Positions 8,711 through 17,763 are shown, numbered from the stretch's first letter. The stretch is 64,000 bases of DNA from Natrarchaeobius halalkaliphilus (GCF_003841485.1 NZ_REFY01000006.1:167333-231332); one strand, 5' to 3'. Made by a program: numbers and translations. The notes: generated from the letters alone by a model not told the origin.

Positions 8711-9538
8711 ATGGTTGCGACACCGCTTCGCGTCGTTCGATACGGGTTCTACGCCGTTTTTGACCCCTCAAAAATCGTCGGAGAACGAACGGCGGTTTAC
8801 GCACAGACGCGACGCGAGCGGGTCCGAAAGGCGGCCCGGCTGGTTAGTTTCTACCTGACCAATCTGTTCGTCTACGCTGTTCCGTTGACGTACGCCGGTT
8901 TCGGCGCCACCGGAACGGTCGGTGATCCGCCCGCCATCGTCGGGGAACTCGCGGTCATCGTCGGCTCGGATCCGGCCACGACCTGGCAGTTCCTGTCTAC
9001 GCTGATTCAGAACTGCTCGTACCTCCTCCTGTTCTCGGTTCTGACGTTCGGGATGTTTCATCTCGCCGTCTGGCTCACCCGGAACTCGAGTGGGTTTCTC
9101 CAGTCGATTCACACCGTCGTCTACAGCACCGGTATCTATCTCGCAGCGATCTTCAGTTTCACCTGGTATCTCTCGACGTCGCCGGCGATCGTCGTCGCTG
9201 AGGGGTGGTTGATCTGGATTCAGGCCGAGTTCATTTACACGCTCATCGACCTCGTCGGGGCAAATCTGGAACTCCCCGGTGGACGTCCGGATCCCGTCGA
9301 TTTGGGCGGCATTACGCAATCCGGAGCGCTCGCGCTCGCCGGCCTGTTCGTCTCGGTCGGCTACTACCTGTACTCGTTGTACCTCGGTAGCCGGATCAAC
9401 CACGAATCGAACCGATTTGCGGCGCTGATCGCGGTCGCCTTCGTGATCGTCTCACCGATCCTGTTCGTGCTCGGATCGATCCTGCTGGCACTGTCCGCCC
9501 AGACCGGCACCGTTGCCGCCGCGTTCCTACCGATTTAG
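8711..9538 (+). CDS. Multi-pass membrane protein, Yip1-like
   Basis: A 275-residue protein with a cytoplasmic N-terminus (about 1-40, basic RRERVRKAAR) followed by five hydrophobic segments, at about 42-65, 95-125, 135-160, 210-232 and 240-265. The layout of a polar N-terminus followed by five helices resembles archaeal Yip1-like membrane proteins, but no diagnostic motif is visible. It ends two bases before the PH-domain gene, so the two are almost certainly co-transcribed from the TATA box at 8678. Confidence 0.68.
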   Translation: MVATPLRVVRYGFYAVFDPSKIVGERTAVYAQTRRERVRKAARLVSFYLTNLFVYAVPLTYAGFGATGTVGDPPAIVGELAVIVGSDPATTWQFLSTLIQNCSYLLLFSVLTFGMFHLAVWLTRNSSGFLQSIHTVVYSTGIYLAAIFSFTWYLSTSPAIVVAEGWLIWIQAEFIYTLIDLVGANLELPGGRPDPVDLGGITQSGALALAGLFVSVGYYLYSLYLGSRINHESNRFAALIAVAFVIVSPILFVLGSILLALSAQTGTVAAAFLPI

Positions 9539-9540
9539 CC

Positions 9541-10122
9541 ATGACACCACAGCAATCCATACCCGACGCCGACGAATCGATCGATGATCAGTCAGCCGAG
9601 ACCGACGGATCCGATCCGTCACGTCACGAGCGAGTGCGTCTCCGGACGCGACCGACGATCAAACCGCCGCTGGTGTGGATCCTCGTGACGGTCATCGTGG
9701 GTGGCGCACTCGCTCTCGCGTCCTTCGCCAACGTCTACGGACTCGAGGACCCCGGTCTCGCATCGATCGTCGGATGGACGGTCGTCTTCGTCGTCTTCGT
9801 CGTTTCCCTCCGGTTGCTCGTTCGCATCTACGTCTTGACCCGGACGACGTACACGGTGACCGAGACGGACATTCGCCACGAGTTCTCGCTGTGGTTCAGA
9901 CAGTACTCGCGGGAGATCCCCCTCGACAGAGTTCGCGGACAGGAGTTCCAGCAGGATCGCATCCAGCGGGTTTTCGGCGTCGGAACGATCTCGGTTCTCA
10001 CCGGCGGGACGAACGCCAGCCTCGGCTACGTCGAGTTTCAGAACGTGCCGAATCCGAACGAGGTGACAGAAACCGTCCGCGAACAGCGTCTCGCTGCATC
10101 GCCCATCGGCGGCCTCGAGTGA
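9541..10122 (+). CDS. PH domain-containing membrane protein (bPH2/YdbS-like)
   Basis: A 193-residue protein. A polar, acidic N-terminus (about 1-40) is followed by two adjacent transmembrane helices (about 45-68 and 75-97) and then a bacterial-type PH domain (about 100-180) with the family pattern TRTTYTVTETDIRHEFSL, IPLDRVRGQEFQQD and RVFGVGTISVLTGG. YdbS/YdbT-type proteins hold the PH domain at the membrane surface; the role is poorly known. It sits two bases after the preceding membrane-protein gene, which suggests a shared complex or pathway. Confidence 0.82.
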   Translation: MTPQQSIPDADESIDDQSAETDGSDPSRHERVRLRTRPTIKPPLVWILVTVIVGGALALASFANVYGLEDPGLASIVGWTVVFVVFVVSLRLLVRIYVLTRTTYTVTETDIRHEFSLWFRQYSREIPLDRVRGQEFQQDRIQRVFGVGTISVLTGGTNASLGYVEFQNVPNPNEVTETVREQRLAASPIGGLE

Positions 10123-10392
10123 GACGATCTGCTGTACGTCGGTTTCGGTGGACCGTCGAACGATCGCGGTCCCACCGGTAGATCGATACGATAGATCGTA
10201 CGAGTCACCGACGACGGGTGATCGTCGGCCGGGTTCGAAGTCCTTATACCCGAACGACGGATACGTTCGACCGACTCGCTGGTTCGCGGGCATCAGTGGG
10301 CACCTGCACGGCATCCGCCGCAGGTCGGGATGTGATCCGCGGGGACGGTCCCCGGTCCGGATTGAACCAGGAAAGGCCCGCAGGTAACACCA
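10123..10392 (+). promoter_or_regulatory. rpl15e promoter and GC-rich leader
   Basis: A TATA-like TCCTTATACC at 10241-10250 lies about 145 bases before the L15e start, implying a leader of roughly 115-120 bases, unusually long for a haloarchaeon. The leader is very GC-rich, with short self-complementary runs (GGGGACGGTCCCC near 10340-10352). This would suit a structured 5' UTR of a ribosomal-protein gene, but no known leader motif is recognised. Confidence 0.4.
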
Positions 10393-10983
10393 ATGGCACG
10401 AAGCTTCTACTCCCACATCAAGGAGGCATGGAAGGACCCCGACGACGGTAAACTCGGGGAACTGCAGTGGCAACGCAAACAGGAGTGGCGCAAACAGGGC
10501 GCGATCGAGCGAATCGATCGTCCAACGCGACTCGACAAAGCGCGCGAACTCGGCTACAAAGCGAAACAGGGAATCGTCGTAACCCGCGTTTCCGTCCGAA
10601 AGGGGACGGCACGCAAACAGCGACACAAGGCCGGTCGACGCTCGAAGCGCCAGGGCGTCAACCGCATCGGGCGGCGAAAAAACATCCAGCGCATCGGAGA
10701 GGAGCGCGTCTCCCGGAAGTACCCCAACCTGCGGGTGCTCAACAGCTACTGGGTCGGTGAAGACGGCTCACAGAAGTGGTTCGAAGTGATCCTCGTCGAT
10801 CCGAACCACCCCGCGATCGAAAACGACGACGATCTGAACTGGATCTGCGACGACGCCCACAACAACCGCGCGTTCCGTGGCCTCACTAATGCCGGCAAGG
10901 CAAACCGTGGGCTCAACAACCGCGGCAAGGGTGCAGAGAAGGTCCGTCCGTCCAACACCGGTGGACAGGGTCGCGCGAAGTAA
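10393..10983 (+). CDS. rpl15e: 50S ribosomal protein L15e
   Basis: A 196-residue protein, the normal length for haloarchaeal L15e. It begins MARSFYSHIKEAWKDPDDG and contains the typical basic core (KARELGYKAKQGIVVTRVSVRKG), the RVLNSYWVGEDGSQKWFEVILVDP segment and the Asn/Gly/Arg-rich tail that threads into 23S rRNA. It stands alone behind its own promoter. No anomalies. Confidence 0.97.
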   Translation: MARSFYSHIKEAWKDPDDGKLGELQWQRKQEWRKQGAIERIDRPTRLDKARELGYKAKQGIVVTRVSVRKGTARKQRHKAGRRSKRQGVNRIGRRKNIQRIGEERVSRKYPNLRVLNSYWVGEDGSQKWFEVILVDPNHPAIENDDDLNWICDDAHNNRAFRGLTNAGKANRGLNNRGKGAEKVRPSNTGGQGRAK

Positions 10984-11090
10984 CGACAGCGAAATCGCGT
11001 TCTCGGTTCGCGCATAATCGATCGAAATCGAACAAAACCGATCACGTTTCGTCCGTTCGATAGTTTCCATCGAGCGGGAGCTATGCCCGA

Positions 11091-11098
11091 TATTTAAG
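11091..11098 (+). promoter_or_regulatory. TATA box for the universal stress protein gene
   Basis: TATTTAAG lies 25-32 bases before the ATG at 11123, which fits a leaderless transcript. Confidence 0.6.
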
Positions 11099-11122
11099 CT
11101 CTCGGCACGCCTACGTTCGGCC

Positions 11123-11557
11123 ATGACGGATCACATCCTCGTTCCCGTCGACGATTCCAACCGATCGACGCAAGCGATCGAGTTCGCCTGTCGGGAGTAC
11201 CCGAATGCGACGATCACCGCATTACACGTCCTCGATCCTGGCGATTTCTACGCGGCGACCGGACTCGAGGGTGGTGCGATGGTGAACTACGACGAGATTC
11301 ACCAGCAACACGAACGACAGGCCGAGACGGTCCTCGAGAACGCACGCGAACTGGCGGCCGAACACGGACGCGAACTCGAGACCGAACAGATGATCGGCAG
11401 CGTCTCCCGGTCGATCGTCGATTACGCCGACGAACACGACGTCGATCACGTCGCGATCGGCAGCCACGGCCGAACGGGTGCGAGTCGAATCCTCCTCGGT
11501 AGCGTGGCCGAGACGGTGGCCCGGCGCTCGCCGGTCCCCGTAACGATCGTTCGCTGA
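11123..11557 (+). CDS. Universal stress protein, UspA family
   Basis: A 144-residue single Usp domain. It starts MTDHILVPVDDSNRS (first strand with the nucleotide-contacting Asp) and ends with the ATP-binding motif G-x2-G-x9-G-S/T seen as GSHGRTGASRILLGSVAETV, followed by the RRSPVPVTIVR strand. It is soluble, probably a dimer, and belongs to the ATP-binding branch. No operon partner; the convergent neighbour is gfcR. Confidence 0.92.
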   Translation: MTDHILVPVDDSNRSTQAIEFACREYPNATITALHVLDPGDFYAATGLEGGAMVNYDEIHQQHERQAETVLENARELAAEHGRELETEQMIGSVSRSIVDYADEHDVDHVAIGSHGRTGASRILLGSVAETVARRSPVPVTIVR

Positions 11558-11587
11558 GGCTATCGCCTCACTGAATTTCTCTCGGAA

Positions 11588-12298
11588 TCAGACGCTCGTG
11601 AGCGCGCCGACTGGTGCGTCCGTTCGCCCGCGTGCGCGTTCGATCCCGTCTTCGCCGGCGGCGATGAGGGTGAAGACGCCGGCGACGTCGGCATCGGCCG
11701 TTTCGACGATGTCGAGGAGGAGTTCCTGCGTTTCCCCGGAGCGAATGAGGTCATCGACGACCAGAACGGATTCGCCAGCGTCGATCGCGGATGCGGGGAG
11801 GTAGTAGGTGAGTTGAATTCCCGATTCGAGTCGTTCACGGGCCTCGATGAACTCCTCGACGGCGGTTTCTTTGCGCTTTTTCGCGTAGGCACAACGCGTC
11901 CCGTAGTAGCTCGCAAGCGACGCGGCGAGCGTGATTCCGTCGGTTGCTGCGGTGAGAACGACGTCCGGTCGACCGAACTCGAACCCGTTCGCGATGACGG
12001 GCGAAACGAGGTCCAGAAACGGCTGGTCGAAGACGGTCCCGGTGTTGTCGACGTACCCTTCGTCGTCGACCTGGATTCGCGCGCCGAGTTCCTCGGCCAG
12101 GGCCGTTCGGCCGAGGTCTTCGACGACGTCGTGTGCGCGGTCGGTTCCGGGGAGAACGTGTCCGTTGACGTATCGGTTGAGATCGCCTGCAGGGAGCCCG
12201 GTCGTCACGGCGAGTTCGTCGTACGTTCGCGTTTCTTTCAGCATTCGCAGGACGTCGACGGCTCGTAACTGAAGGGCTGCTTTCTCGGCTCGGTTCAT
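11588..12298 (-). CDS. gfcR: GfcR-type PRPP-binding transcriptional regulator
   Basis: A 236-residue protein with an N-terminal helix-turn-helix (about 15-45: TYDELAVTTGLPAGDLNRYVNG) fused to a type I phosphoribosyltransferase-like domain, whose PRPP loop is SVLVVDDLIRSGETQ (about 180-194). This is the architecture of GfcR, described in Haloferax volcanii as a PyrE-like regulator of sugar and pentose degradation genes; older annotations call it orotate phosphoribosyltransferase-like. It is a cytoplasmic DNA-binding sensor. The start at 12298 (MNRAEKAAL) is preferred over the ATG four codons upstream. Confidence 0.88.
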   Translation of the reverse strand: MNRAEKAALQLRAVDVLRMLKETRTYDELAVTTGLPAGDLNRYVNGHVLPGTDRAHDVVEDLGRTALAEELGARIQVDDEGYVDNTGTVFDQPFLDLVSPVIANGFEFGRPDVVLTAATDGITLAASLASYYGTRCAYAKKRKETAVEEFIEARERLESGIQLTYYLPASAIDAGESVLVVDDLIRSGETQELLLDIVETADADVAGVFTLIAAGEDGIERARGRTDAPVGALTSV

Positions 12299-12623
12299 AC
12301 CACTATGCACGATTCCACAACTATGGGTATTTCGATCGAATTTCTATCCAGGATCGACACGGACGTGGCTCTTTGATTCGAGAAGGTGGCTCTCCGTGGA
12401 TCGACGTAATCCGTCGCCGCGCTCGAGCGTGTGCCGTCTGGTGGATTTTCCGGACCGGTCGGCGGAATACCCTCCGTTCCGATGTGACCGTCTGACATTC
12501 GTTTCGCGTACTGGGCTCTGATCCGACCGGTGATTGAACTTTCGCTCGTTTCGAAGCCGGCAACGCACAGCCGAGAGCCGAGCCCTTTTCAGCCGTCCGG
12601 GCCAGGTTCGGACGAGGAACACC
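12299..12623. other. Intergenic region between gfcR and the MATE gene
   Basis: No credible gene. It contains the divergent promoters: an AT-rich stretch at about 12318-12345 suits gfcR, and AGCCCTTTTC at 12581-12590 lies about 34 bases before the GTG at 12624. No clear operator palindrome is seen. Confidence 0.5.
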
Positions 12624-14105
12624 GTGTCGGATACCGAACTGGAACGGGACGGGGATCGAAAGCGCGTCGACATGACGACCGGCGTGATCCCTCCGAAACT
12701 GCTCCAGCTGGCGTGGCCGCTCGTTCTGGGGAACCTCCTCCAGACGTTCTACAACCTCGCGGATATGTTCTGGGTCGGTCGCGTGGGGAGCGACGCCGTC
12801 GCTGCCGTCTCGCTCATGTTCCCGCTCTCGTGGCTGTTCGTCTCGACGGCGATGGGGCTAACCGCCGCGACCATCGCTCTCGTCTCCCAGCACGTCGGCG
12901 CTGGCGACGACCGGACGGCTGACAGAGTCGTCGGGCAGACGATTCTACTCGCCCTCGCGGTCTCGAGCGCTCTCGCCGCCGTCGGCCTGTACTTCCGGCG
13001 ACCCTTGCTGTGGCTGATCGGTGCGCGCGATCAGGTGTTCGTCGAGGCGCTCGCGTACATCGAAGTCATCTTCCTCGCACTACCGTTGACGTTCCTGTTT
13101 TTCGCGTTTCGGTCGTCGTTGCAGGGTGCCGGTGACACGAAGACGGCGATGTGGCTGGTCCTCATCTCGGCGGGTATCAACGTCGTTCTCGATCCGTTTT
13201 TCATCCTCGGCTGGGGGCCGTTCCCCGAGATGGGAACGCGAGGGGCGGCGGTGGCGACGTTTATCGCTCGAGCGATCGCAGCCGTTGCGGGTATCGTCAT
13301 CCTCCTCGACGGTCGGTTCGGCGTTCGACTTCGGGTCGGTGATCTCGTGCCGAACCGTGCGATTCAGCGCCGGTTGATCGACGTCGGCTACCCGGCCACG
13401 ATCGACGGCTGGGCGCGCAGTTTCGCCTCGGTCGCGATGGCGGGATTCGTCGCCCGCTTCGGCGCAGCACCCACCGCGGCGTACGGGATCGGCGTCCGGT
13501 TGATGTCAGTCACCTGGGCGGTTTCAGGAGCGGTCGGTGATGCGACGGCGACCGGCGTCGGGCAGAACCTCGGTGCGAAAACGCCCGAGCGGGCCGCAAC
13601 GGTCGCCAGGACGGCGACCGCGACGACAATGGTGTTCATCTTCGCCGTCGCGGCGATTCTCCTCGCGTTTCCCGCCCAGGCGATGCGGATCTTCGTCGCG
13701 GATCCCGACGTGATCGCCGAGGGCGTCGTCTTTCTCCGGATCATGACCCCCTTCTGGGCGCTGTTCGCCGGCGTGATGGTCATCCAGGGAGCGTTCCGCG
13801 GAGCCGGCAACACGCGAGAGGCGATGGTCCTCTCGTTCCTCTCGCGGTGGATCTTTCGCGTGCCGGTCGCGCTCGTGCTCGCGTTCGCCTGGACGATTAC
13901 CGTCCCCGGCGTCGGTCTCACGTTCGCCGCCTTCGACTGGGGCATCGAGGGGATCTGGTGGGCGTACTCGTTCGGTATGGTCGCCTCGTTCGTCGTTGCC
14001 GTCGCCTGGTTCCGTCTCGGCACGTGGCGAGAAGCCGTCATCGACGACGGCAGCTCGCCCGGAGACGGCTCGAGTCCACCGGAGACCGACACCGAGTCCG
14101 TCTGA
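12624..14105 (+). CDS. MATE family efflux transporter
   Basis: About 493 residues with twelve predicted transmembrane helices in two homologous halves. The first half opens PPKLLQLAWPLVLGNLLQTFYNLADMFWVGRVG, the classical MATE helix 1-2 sequence, and the second half has the matching GYPATIDGWARSF region. DinF/NorM-like transporters export cationic compounds in exchange for Na+ or H+. The GTG at 12624 fits the promoter-like element 34 bases upstream; an ATG at 12672 (MTTGVIPPK) is the alternative, and the ATG at 12534 overlaps that promoter. The acidic C-terminal tail is typical of haloarchaea. Confidence 0.9.
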   Translation: MSDTELERDGDRKRVDMTTGVIPPKLLQLAWPLVLGNLLQTFYNLADMFWVGRVGSDAVAAVSLMFPLSWLFVSTAMGLTAATIALVSQHVGAGDDRTADRVVGQTILLALAVSSALAAVGLYFRRPLLWLIGARDQVFVEALAYIEVIFLALPLTFLFFAFRSSLQGAGDTKTAMWLVLISAGINVVLDPFFILGWGPFPEMGTRGAAVATFIARAIAAVAGIVILLDGRFGVRLRVGDLVPNRAIQRRLIDVGYPATIDGWARSFASVAMAGFVARFGAAPTAAYGIGVRLMSVTWAVSGAVGDATATGVGQNLGAKTPERAATVARTATATTMVFIFAVAAILLAFPAQAMRIFVADPDVIAEGVVFLRIMTPFWALFAGVMVIQGAFRGAGNTREAMVLSFLSRWIFRVPVALVLAFAWTITVPGVGLTFAAFDWGIEGIWWAYSFGMVASFVVAVAWFRLGTWREAVIDDGSSPGDGSSPPETDTESV

Positions 14106-14125
14106 TGCGTTCGACGCCGGGTCGA

Positions 14126-15646
14126 TCACCGCTCGAACAGGCTAACCGGGAGCCACTTGCGGAGCGCCGGACTGAACTCGGCGGCCATCTGCGCGTCGGC
14201 ATCGGTGAACGCGTCCATCAGGATCAACGTTCCGAGGTACGTTGCGATCACCACGACCGGAAGGACGGCCACGATCGCGAGGTCGGACTCGAGGACGTAG
14301 ACGACGGGAACGCCGGCGATCGTGGCCGGGACGCCCGAAGCCACGATCTTCGCGAAATCCCTGGTGAACGGATGAATGCGGTCGAGGTAGTAGATCTCGG
14401 CCAGCGTCAGTGCGCCGACCAGAAAGAGCGCCGCCGCGGAGCCGATCGCAGCGCCTTCGATGCCGACGATCGGAACGAGCGCCATCGAGACGATGAAATT
14501 GGTTCCGAAGAGTGCAAGCGTGTTGGCGAAGACGATCCGCGAGTAGCCGAGTCCCTGTAACAGCGAGCCGTCCGGACCGCCGAACGTGACGTTGAACAGA
14601 AACGCGCCGGCGAGCAGTGCAACGACCGCGCTGGCTTCGGCGTACTGTGGCGTGTACAACACCGCGAGATACGAACTCGCCCCGAGCGAGAGCACGATCG
14701 CCACCGGGAGCGTGATCGCGACGATCCAGCGAGCCATGATCCGAAACCGCTGTTGGACCAGTTCGACGTCGTCTCTGGTTTCCGCGATGAGGGGCTTGAA
14801 CACCGGCGACAGGGAGTTGAAAATGATCATCAGCCCGGAGCCCAGCATGTAGCCGACCCGGTAGATACCGACGTCGTCGGACTCGAGGAAGTACCCCAGA
14901 ACGAAGTAGTCGACGTGTCCCATCAACACGAAGACGACGCTAGTCATCGCGAGGGGCACGGAGTACGTCACGAGCGGTCCCGGTGCGACGAACTCGAGTT
15001 CGGTCGAGAGGAGGTCCCACGCCTTGTAGGTGAAGACGGCCGCGCCGATGGTGATCGCGACGAACAGACCGATGACGTAGCCGGCGATCAGACCCAGGAG
15101 CCCGTATCCGACGAGCAATAGAACGGCGGTGACGGCGAAGCGAACGATCGGACGGACGAGATCGCGCATGATGACGCGATACTGCAGCTTTTTGATGCTG
15201 TAGTAGGAGGTGAGCAAGACGTTGTAGATCGCGAGCATCGGGATCGTCACGGAGAGGAGCAACAGAGCGATCCGCATCGCCGGCTCCTGGAAGAACTCGC
15301 CCACGAAGTCGGAACTCATCGCGAGTGCGAGCGCGACGAGCGAGGACGTCACGAGGACGGTCGCGGTTACCTGGACGATCACGCCCTTTGCCTTGCCGCG
15401 TTCTCCCTCGTCTAAATACTGTGGAACGAAGTAGTCGATCGCGAGCGGGAGACCGAGGTTCGCAAACACCTGCATGAACAGAATGACGGACGTCGCGAGA
15501 ACGAACAGTCCGTAGACGGAAGGGCTGACAAATCGTGTCATCAGCATGACTATTGCGAAGCCGAAGACACCGTTGACGACGTTCCCGACGAACGTGATGC
15601 TTCCTTGCTTTGCGAGCGTCGAGATGCCCTCGTCCTGATTCGTCAT
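14126..15646 (-). CDS. Polysaccharide flippase (Wzx/MVF superfamily)
   Basis: A 506-residue multi-pass protein of about 12-14 helices, starting MTNQDEGISTLAKQGSITFVGNVVNGVFGF, the usual first-helix pattern of lipopolysaccharide and N-glycan flippases. It would move lipid-linked sugar units across the membrane, possibly for S-layer N-glycosylation. No glycosyltransferase genes are adjacent, so the substrate cannot be guessed. It is convergent with the MATE gene (20 bases between ends). The ATG at 15646 was preferred over the one at 15679. Confidence 0.87.
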   Translation of the reverse strand: MTNQDEGISTLAKQGSITFVGNVVNGVFGFAIVMLMTRFVSPSVYGLFVLATSVILFMQVFANLGLPLAIDYFVPQYLDEGERGKAKGVIVQVTATVLVTSSLVALALAMSSDFVGEFFQEPAMRIALLLLSVTIPMLAIYNVLLTSYYSIKKLQYRVIMRDLVRPIVRFAVTAVLLLVGYGLLGLIAGYVIGLFVAITIGAAVFTYKAWDLLSTELEFVAPGPLVTYSVPLAMTSVVFVLMGHVDYFVLGYFLESDDVGIYRVGYMLGSGLMIIFNSLSPVFKPLIAETRDDVELVQQRFRIMARWIVAITLPVAIVLSLGASSYLAVLYTPQYAEASAVVALLAGAFLFNVTFGGPDGSLLQGLGYSRIVFANTLALFGTNFIVSMALVPIVGIEGAAIGSAAALFLVGALTLAEIYYLDRIHPFTRDFAKIVASGVPATIAGVPVVYVLESDLAIVAVLPVVVIATYLGTLILMDAFTDADAQMAAEFSPALRKWLPVSLFER

Positions 15647-15698
15647 GTCCCCATACCGGTCGTGTCTCCGCACCGTCACCTGCCAGGTGCATCGCCGC

Positions 15699-16082
15699 CT
15701 AGACGCCAGTCGCCGGTTCGAGTTCGTACGACTCGACCTCGGCAGCTCTCTCCCCGAAGTGTGGAAATTCGACCTCGAACGCCCACTGTTCCCCTGAAGA
15801 GACGTCCTCGTCGACGTTCTCGATGACGCTCTCGAGTTGCTCGCCTTCCTCGTCGAAGAAAGTTGCCCGAATCTCGATGTAACTCAGCGTCCGCTCGCCC
15901 ACGTTTCGAACGACTGCCCAGACGTAGACGCGCTCGTCTTCGGTTCCAGGATCGTCTCGCACGAGGTCGTCCCAGACGATTTCGACGTCTCCGGGCTCCG
16001 TGATGTCTTCTCCGTTCTCCTCGACGAAGTCGAGACAGCCGGGTAACACGATCGCGAGCGAGAGGAACGCGCGACGATGCAT
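15699..16082 (-). CDS. Putative FxLYD-domain lipoprotein
   Basis: A 127-residue protein with a short signal peptide and lipobox (AIVLPGC, Cys16), then an acidic linker and one beta-sandwich domain. The pattern VYVWAVVRNVGERTLSYIEIRATFFDEEGEQL matches the FxLYD type, in which an extracellular immunoglobulin-like fold follows a lipid anchor. It lies just upstream of, and on the same strand as, the flippase gene (52 bases). Role unknown, likely on the cell surface. Confidence 0.78.
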   Translation of the reverse strand: MHRRAFLSLAIVLPGCLDFVEENGEDITEPGDVEIVWDDLVRDDPGTEDERVYVWAVVRNVGERTLSYIEIRATFFDEEGEQLESVIENVDEDVSSGEQWAFEVEFPHFGERAAEVESYELEPATGV

Positions 16083-16190
16083 CTGCCTGCTATTCGCGGG
16101 GCCGCATCTTGAGGGTTCTGGCGATCATCGAGAGGCCGCCGATGCGATCAAAAACGCGTCCGTTTTACAGCTTCGTCGGTACCATCCGGT

Positions 16191-16940
16191 ATGGAGTGTC
16201 GCCACTGCGGCTCGCCGCTCGAGAAACCCGGCGACTTCTGTCTCGTCTGTCGGGAGTCGAACACCGGCGCGATCGTCCTCGAGGCGGCACGGGACCGGGC
16301 GACGATGACGATACTCGCGAGAGCGGATGGCGACGACGAACGACCCACCGACGACACGCAGATCCGAGGGACGACGACGATCACGACGACGCCCGAACGC
16401 GGTGAGAACGAACCCGTCGAACTCCGGAATTTCGCTGGACTGATCGGTGACGAAATTCGCCGCAAACGACCCGAGGAGGTCTATGCGGGCGGCGTTCGGT
16501 CGGTTATCCGTGCCGTCCGCGCGGACATTCACTACCCGTGCTACCGCGTCGACGACGAGGACCCCGTCGCCGCCGTTCTCGAGCGCCGCGGAAATCGCGC
16601 ACTCGACGTCGTCGAGACGCCTCCGGCCGAGAAGATCGGCGGCAGCCACACGACGCTCATCGGCGGCCGAACCGGAATGCGAGCCATTCACGCCGTCGCC
16701 GACCACCCTCACGTCAAAAAAGTCATCCCCGGTCCGATCGACGCCGGCGGAACCGGTTCCCGGTCCGGTCTCCGGGCGAAAGTCACCCGCGCCGACGGTG
16801 GCGGCAACGTTCGCATGCTCTTGCGCGACGGCTCGAGCGTCCAGGAAAACCGTATCGTGACGACCGCCCGCGATCGGGAGATGGGCGAGCGGATCCGCGA
16901 CGATCTGAACGACGTCCTCTCCGACGAGGAGTTCCGGTAG
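16191..16940 (+). CDS. DUF2103 zinc-ribbon protein
   Basis: A 249-residue protein. An N-terminal zinc ribbon (MECRHCGSPLEKPGDFCLVC, four cysteines at residues 3, 6, 17 and 20) is followed by the DUF2103 domain with the conserved Gly/His-rich HTTLIGGRTGMRAIHAV and KKVIPGPIDAGG segments. The family is near-universal in haloarchaea and thought to bind metal or nucleic acid, but no function is established. It is cytoplasmic and monocistronic, divergent from the lipoprotein gene. Confidence 0.85.
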   Translation: MECRHCGSPLEKPGDFCLVCRESNTGAIVLEAARDRATMTILARADGDDERPTDDTQIRGTTTITTTPERGENEPVELRNFAGLIGDEIRRKRPEEVYAGGVRSVIRAVRADIHYPCYRVDDEDPVAAVLERRGNRALDVVETPPAEKIGGSHTTLIGGRTGMRAIHAVADHPHVKKVIPGPIDAGGTGSRSGLRAKVTRADGGGNVRMLLRDGSSVQENRIVTTARDREMGERIRDDLNDVLSDEEFR

Positions 16941-17086
16941 GCGCTCTCGACGGAACCCGTCGGGCCGGGCCCGCTTTTCCGATCCGTTGGCCGAAACGCA
17001 CGAATATTGTCACGACCCCGTGGAAGTGTCACCGTCTGCTGGTTGTCCACACCTTATCCGACCAGCGTAATTAGATTTAATTAGCT

Positions 17087-17299
17087 ATGCTCGAGCGTCC
17101 CGACGCCGTCCTGGCCGCGATTCCGTTGCTCGCGGCGAGCGGACTGGTCCTTCGGTCGCTGATCGCCGCAACCGGGTTCGGAACCGGATTGCTCGTCGCA
17201 CCGCTGGCTCCGATCGGCTATCTCGCCGCCTTCGCGCTCGTCGTTCACGAACTCCTCGTCGGACCCGTCGCCCAACGTTCGAACGACGGATCGTCGTGA
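17087..17299 (+). CDS. Small two-helix membrane protein
   Basis: A 70-residue protein with two hydrophobic helices (about 7-28 and 33-58) and a short polar tail. A CCTTATCC element at about 17052-17059 lies 28-35 bases before the ATG, so the transcript is probably leaderless. No family is recognised; the small size and lack of polar motifs suggest a membrane-embedded accessory peptide. It precedes the L37Ae cluster with its own promoter. Confidence 0.6.
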   Translation: MLERPDAVLAAIPLLAASGLVLRSLIAATGFGTGLLVAPLAPIGYLAAFALVVHELLVGPVAQRSNDGSS

Positions 17300-17307
17300 C
17301 TCAACAG

Positions 17308-17315
17308 CTTTAAGA
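17308..17315 (+). promoter_or_regulatory. TATA box of the rpl37ae-rpoP-pcc1 operon
   Basis: GCTTTAAGAA at 17307-17316, about 27-35 bases before the ATG at 17342, is the only TATA-like element in the 42-base gap. Confidence 0.55.
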
Positions 17316-17341
17316 ATCCGCTGACGATAGAGAGCAGTACT

Positions 17342-17608
17342 ATGGCCGATAAAGGAACCGTCGGTAGCGCGGGCCGCTTTGGCGCTCGTTACGGTCGAGT
17401 CGCACGACGTCGCATCAGCGAGATCGAAGACGACATGAACAACGCCGAAGTCGACGGTGACGACGTCTCTCGCGTCGGGACCGGTATCTGGAAGAACGAC
17501 GAAACCGGCGAGGTCTTTACCGGCGGTGCGTACCGACCGAAAACGCCAGCCGGTCGCACCGTCACGCGTTCGATCCGCGCCGCACTGGCCGACGACAGCG
17601 ACGAATAA
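17342..17608 (+). CDS. rpl37ae: 50S ribosomal protein L37Ae lacking its zinc-finger cysteines
   Basis: An 88-residue protein. The conserved frame of L37Ae is present: [23 protein letters not shown] at the start, VGTGIW in the middle and [23 protein letters not shown] at the end. Archaeal and eukaryotic L37Ae normally carry a four-cysteine zinc ribbon around the GTGIW segment; here the protein has no cysteine at all, and the positions are filled by acidic or polar residues ([11 protein letters not shown] and KNDETGEVF). The frame is intact and in normal operon context with rpoP, so this looks like a natural zinc-free variant rather than a decayed gene. Confidence 0.93.
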   Translation: MADKGTVGSAGRFGARYGRVARRRISEIEDDMNNAEVDGDDVSRVGTGIWKNDETGEVFTGGAYRPKTPAGRTVTRSIRAALADDSDE

Positions 17609-17628
17609 TACCGACGTCGATCACACAC

Positions 17629-17763
17629 ATGAGTTACAAGTGTTCCCGCTGCAAACGTGACGTCCAGCTCGATGAGTACGGCGGCGTCCGCTGTCCCTAC
17701 TGTGGACACCGCGTCCTGCTGAAAGAACGCAGCCGCGACGTCAAGGAAGTCGGCGTCGACTAA
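17629..17763 (+). CDS. rpoP: DNA-directed RNA polymerase subunit P (Rpo12)
   Basis: A 44-residue protein with a complete zinc ribbon: Cys5 and Cys8 (CSRC) and Cys22 and Cys25 (CPYC), followed by [11 protein letters not shown], the typical Rpo12/Rpb12 C-terminal strand. It lies 20 bases after rpl37ae and six bases before pcc1, a conserved archaeal gene order. Unlike its L37Ae neighbour, it keeps all four cysteines. Confidence 0.96.
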   Translation: MSYKCSRCKRDVQLDEYGGVRCPYCGHRVLLKERSRDVKEVGVD

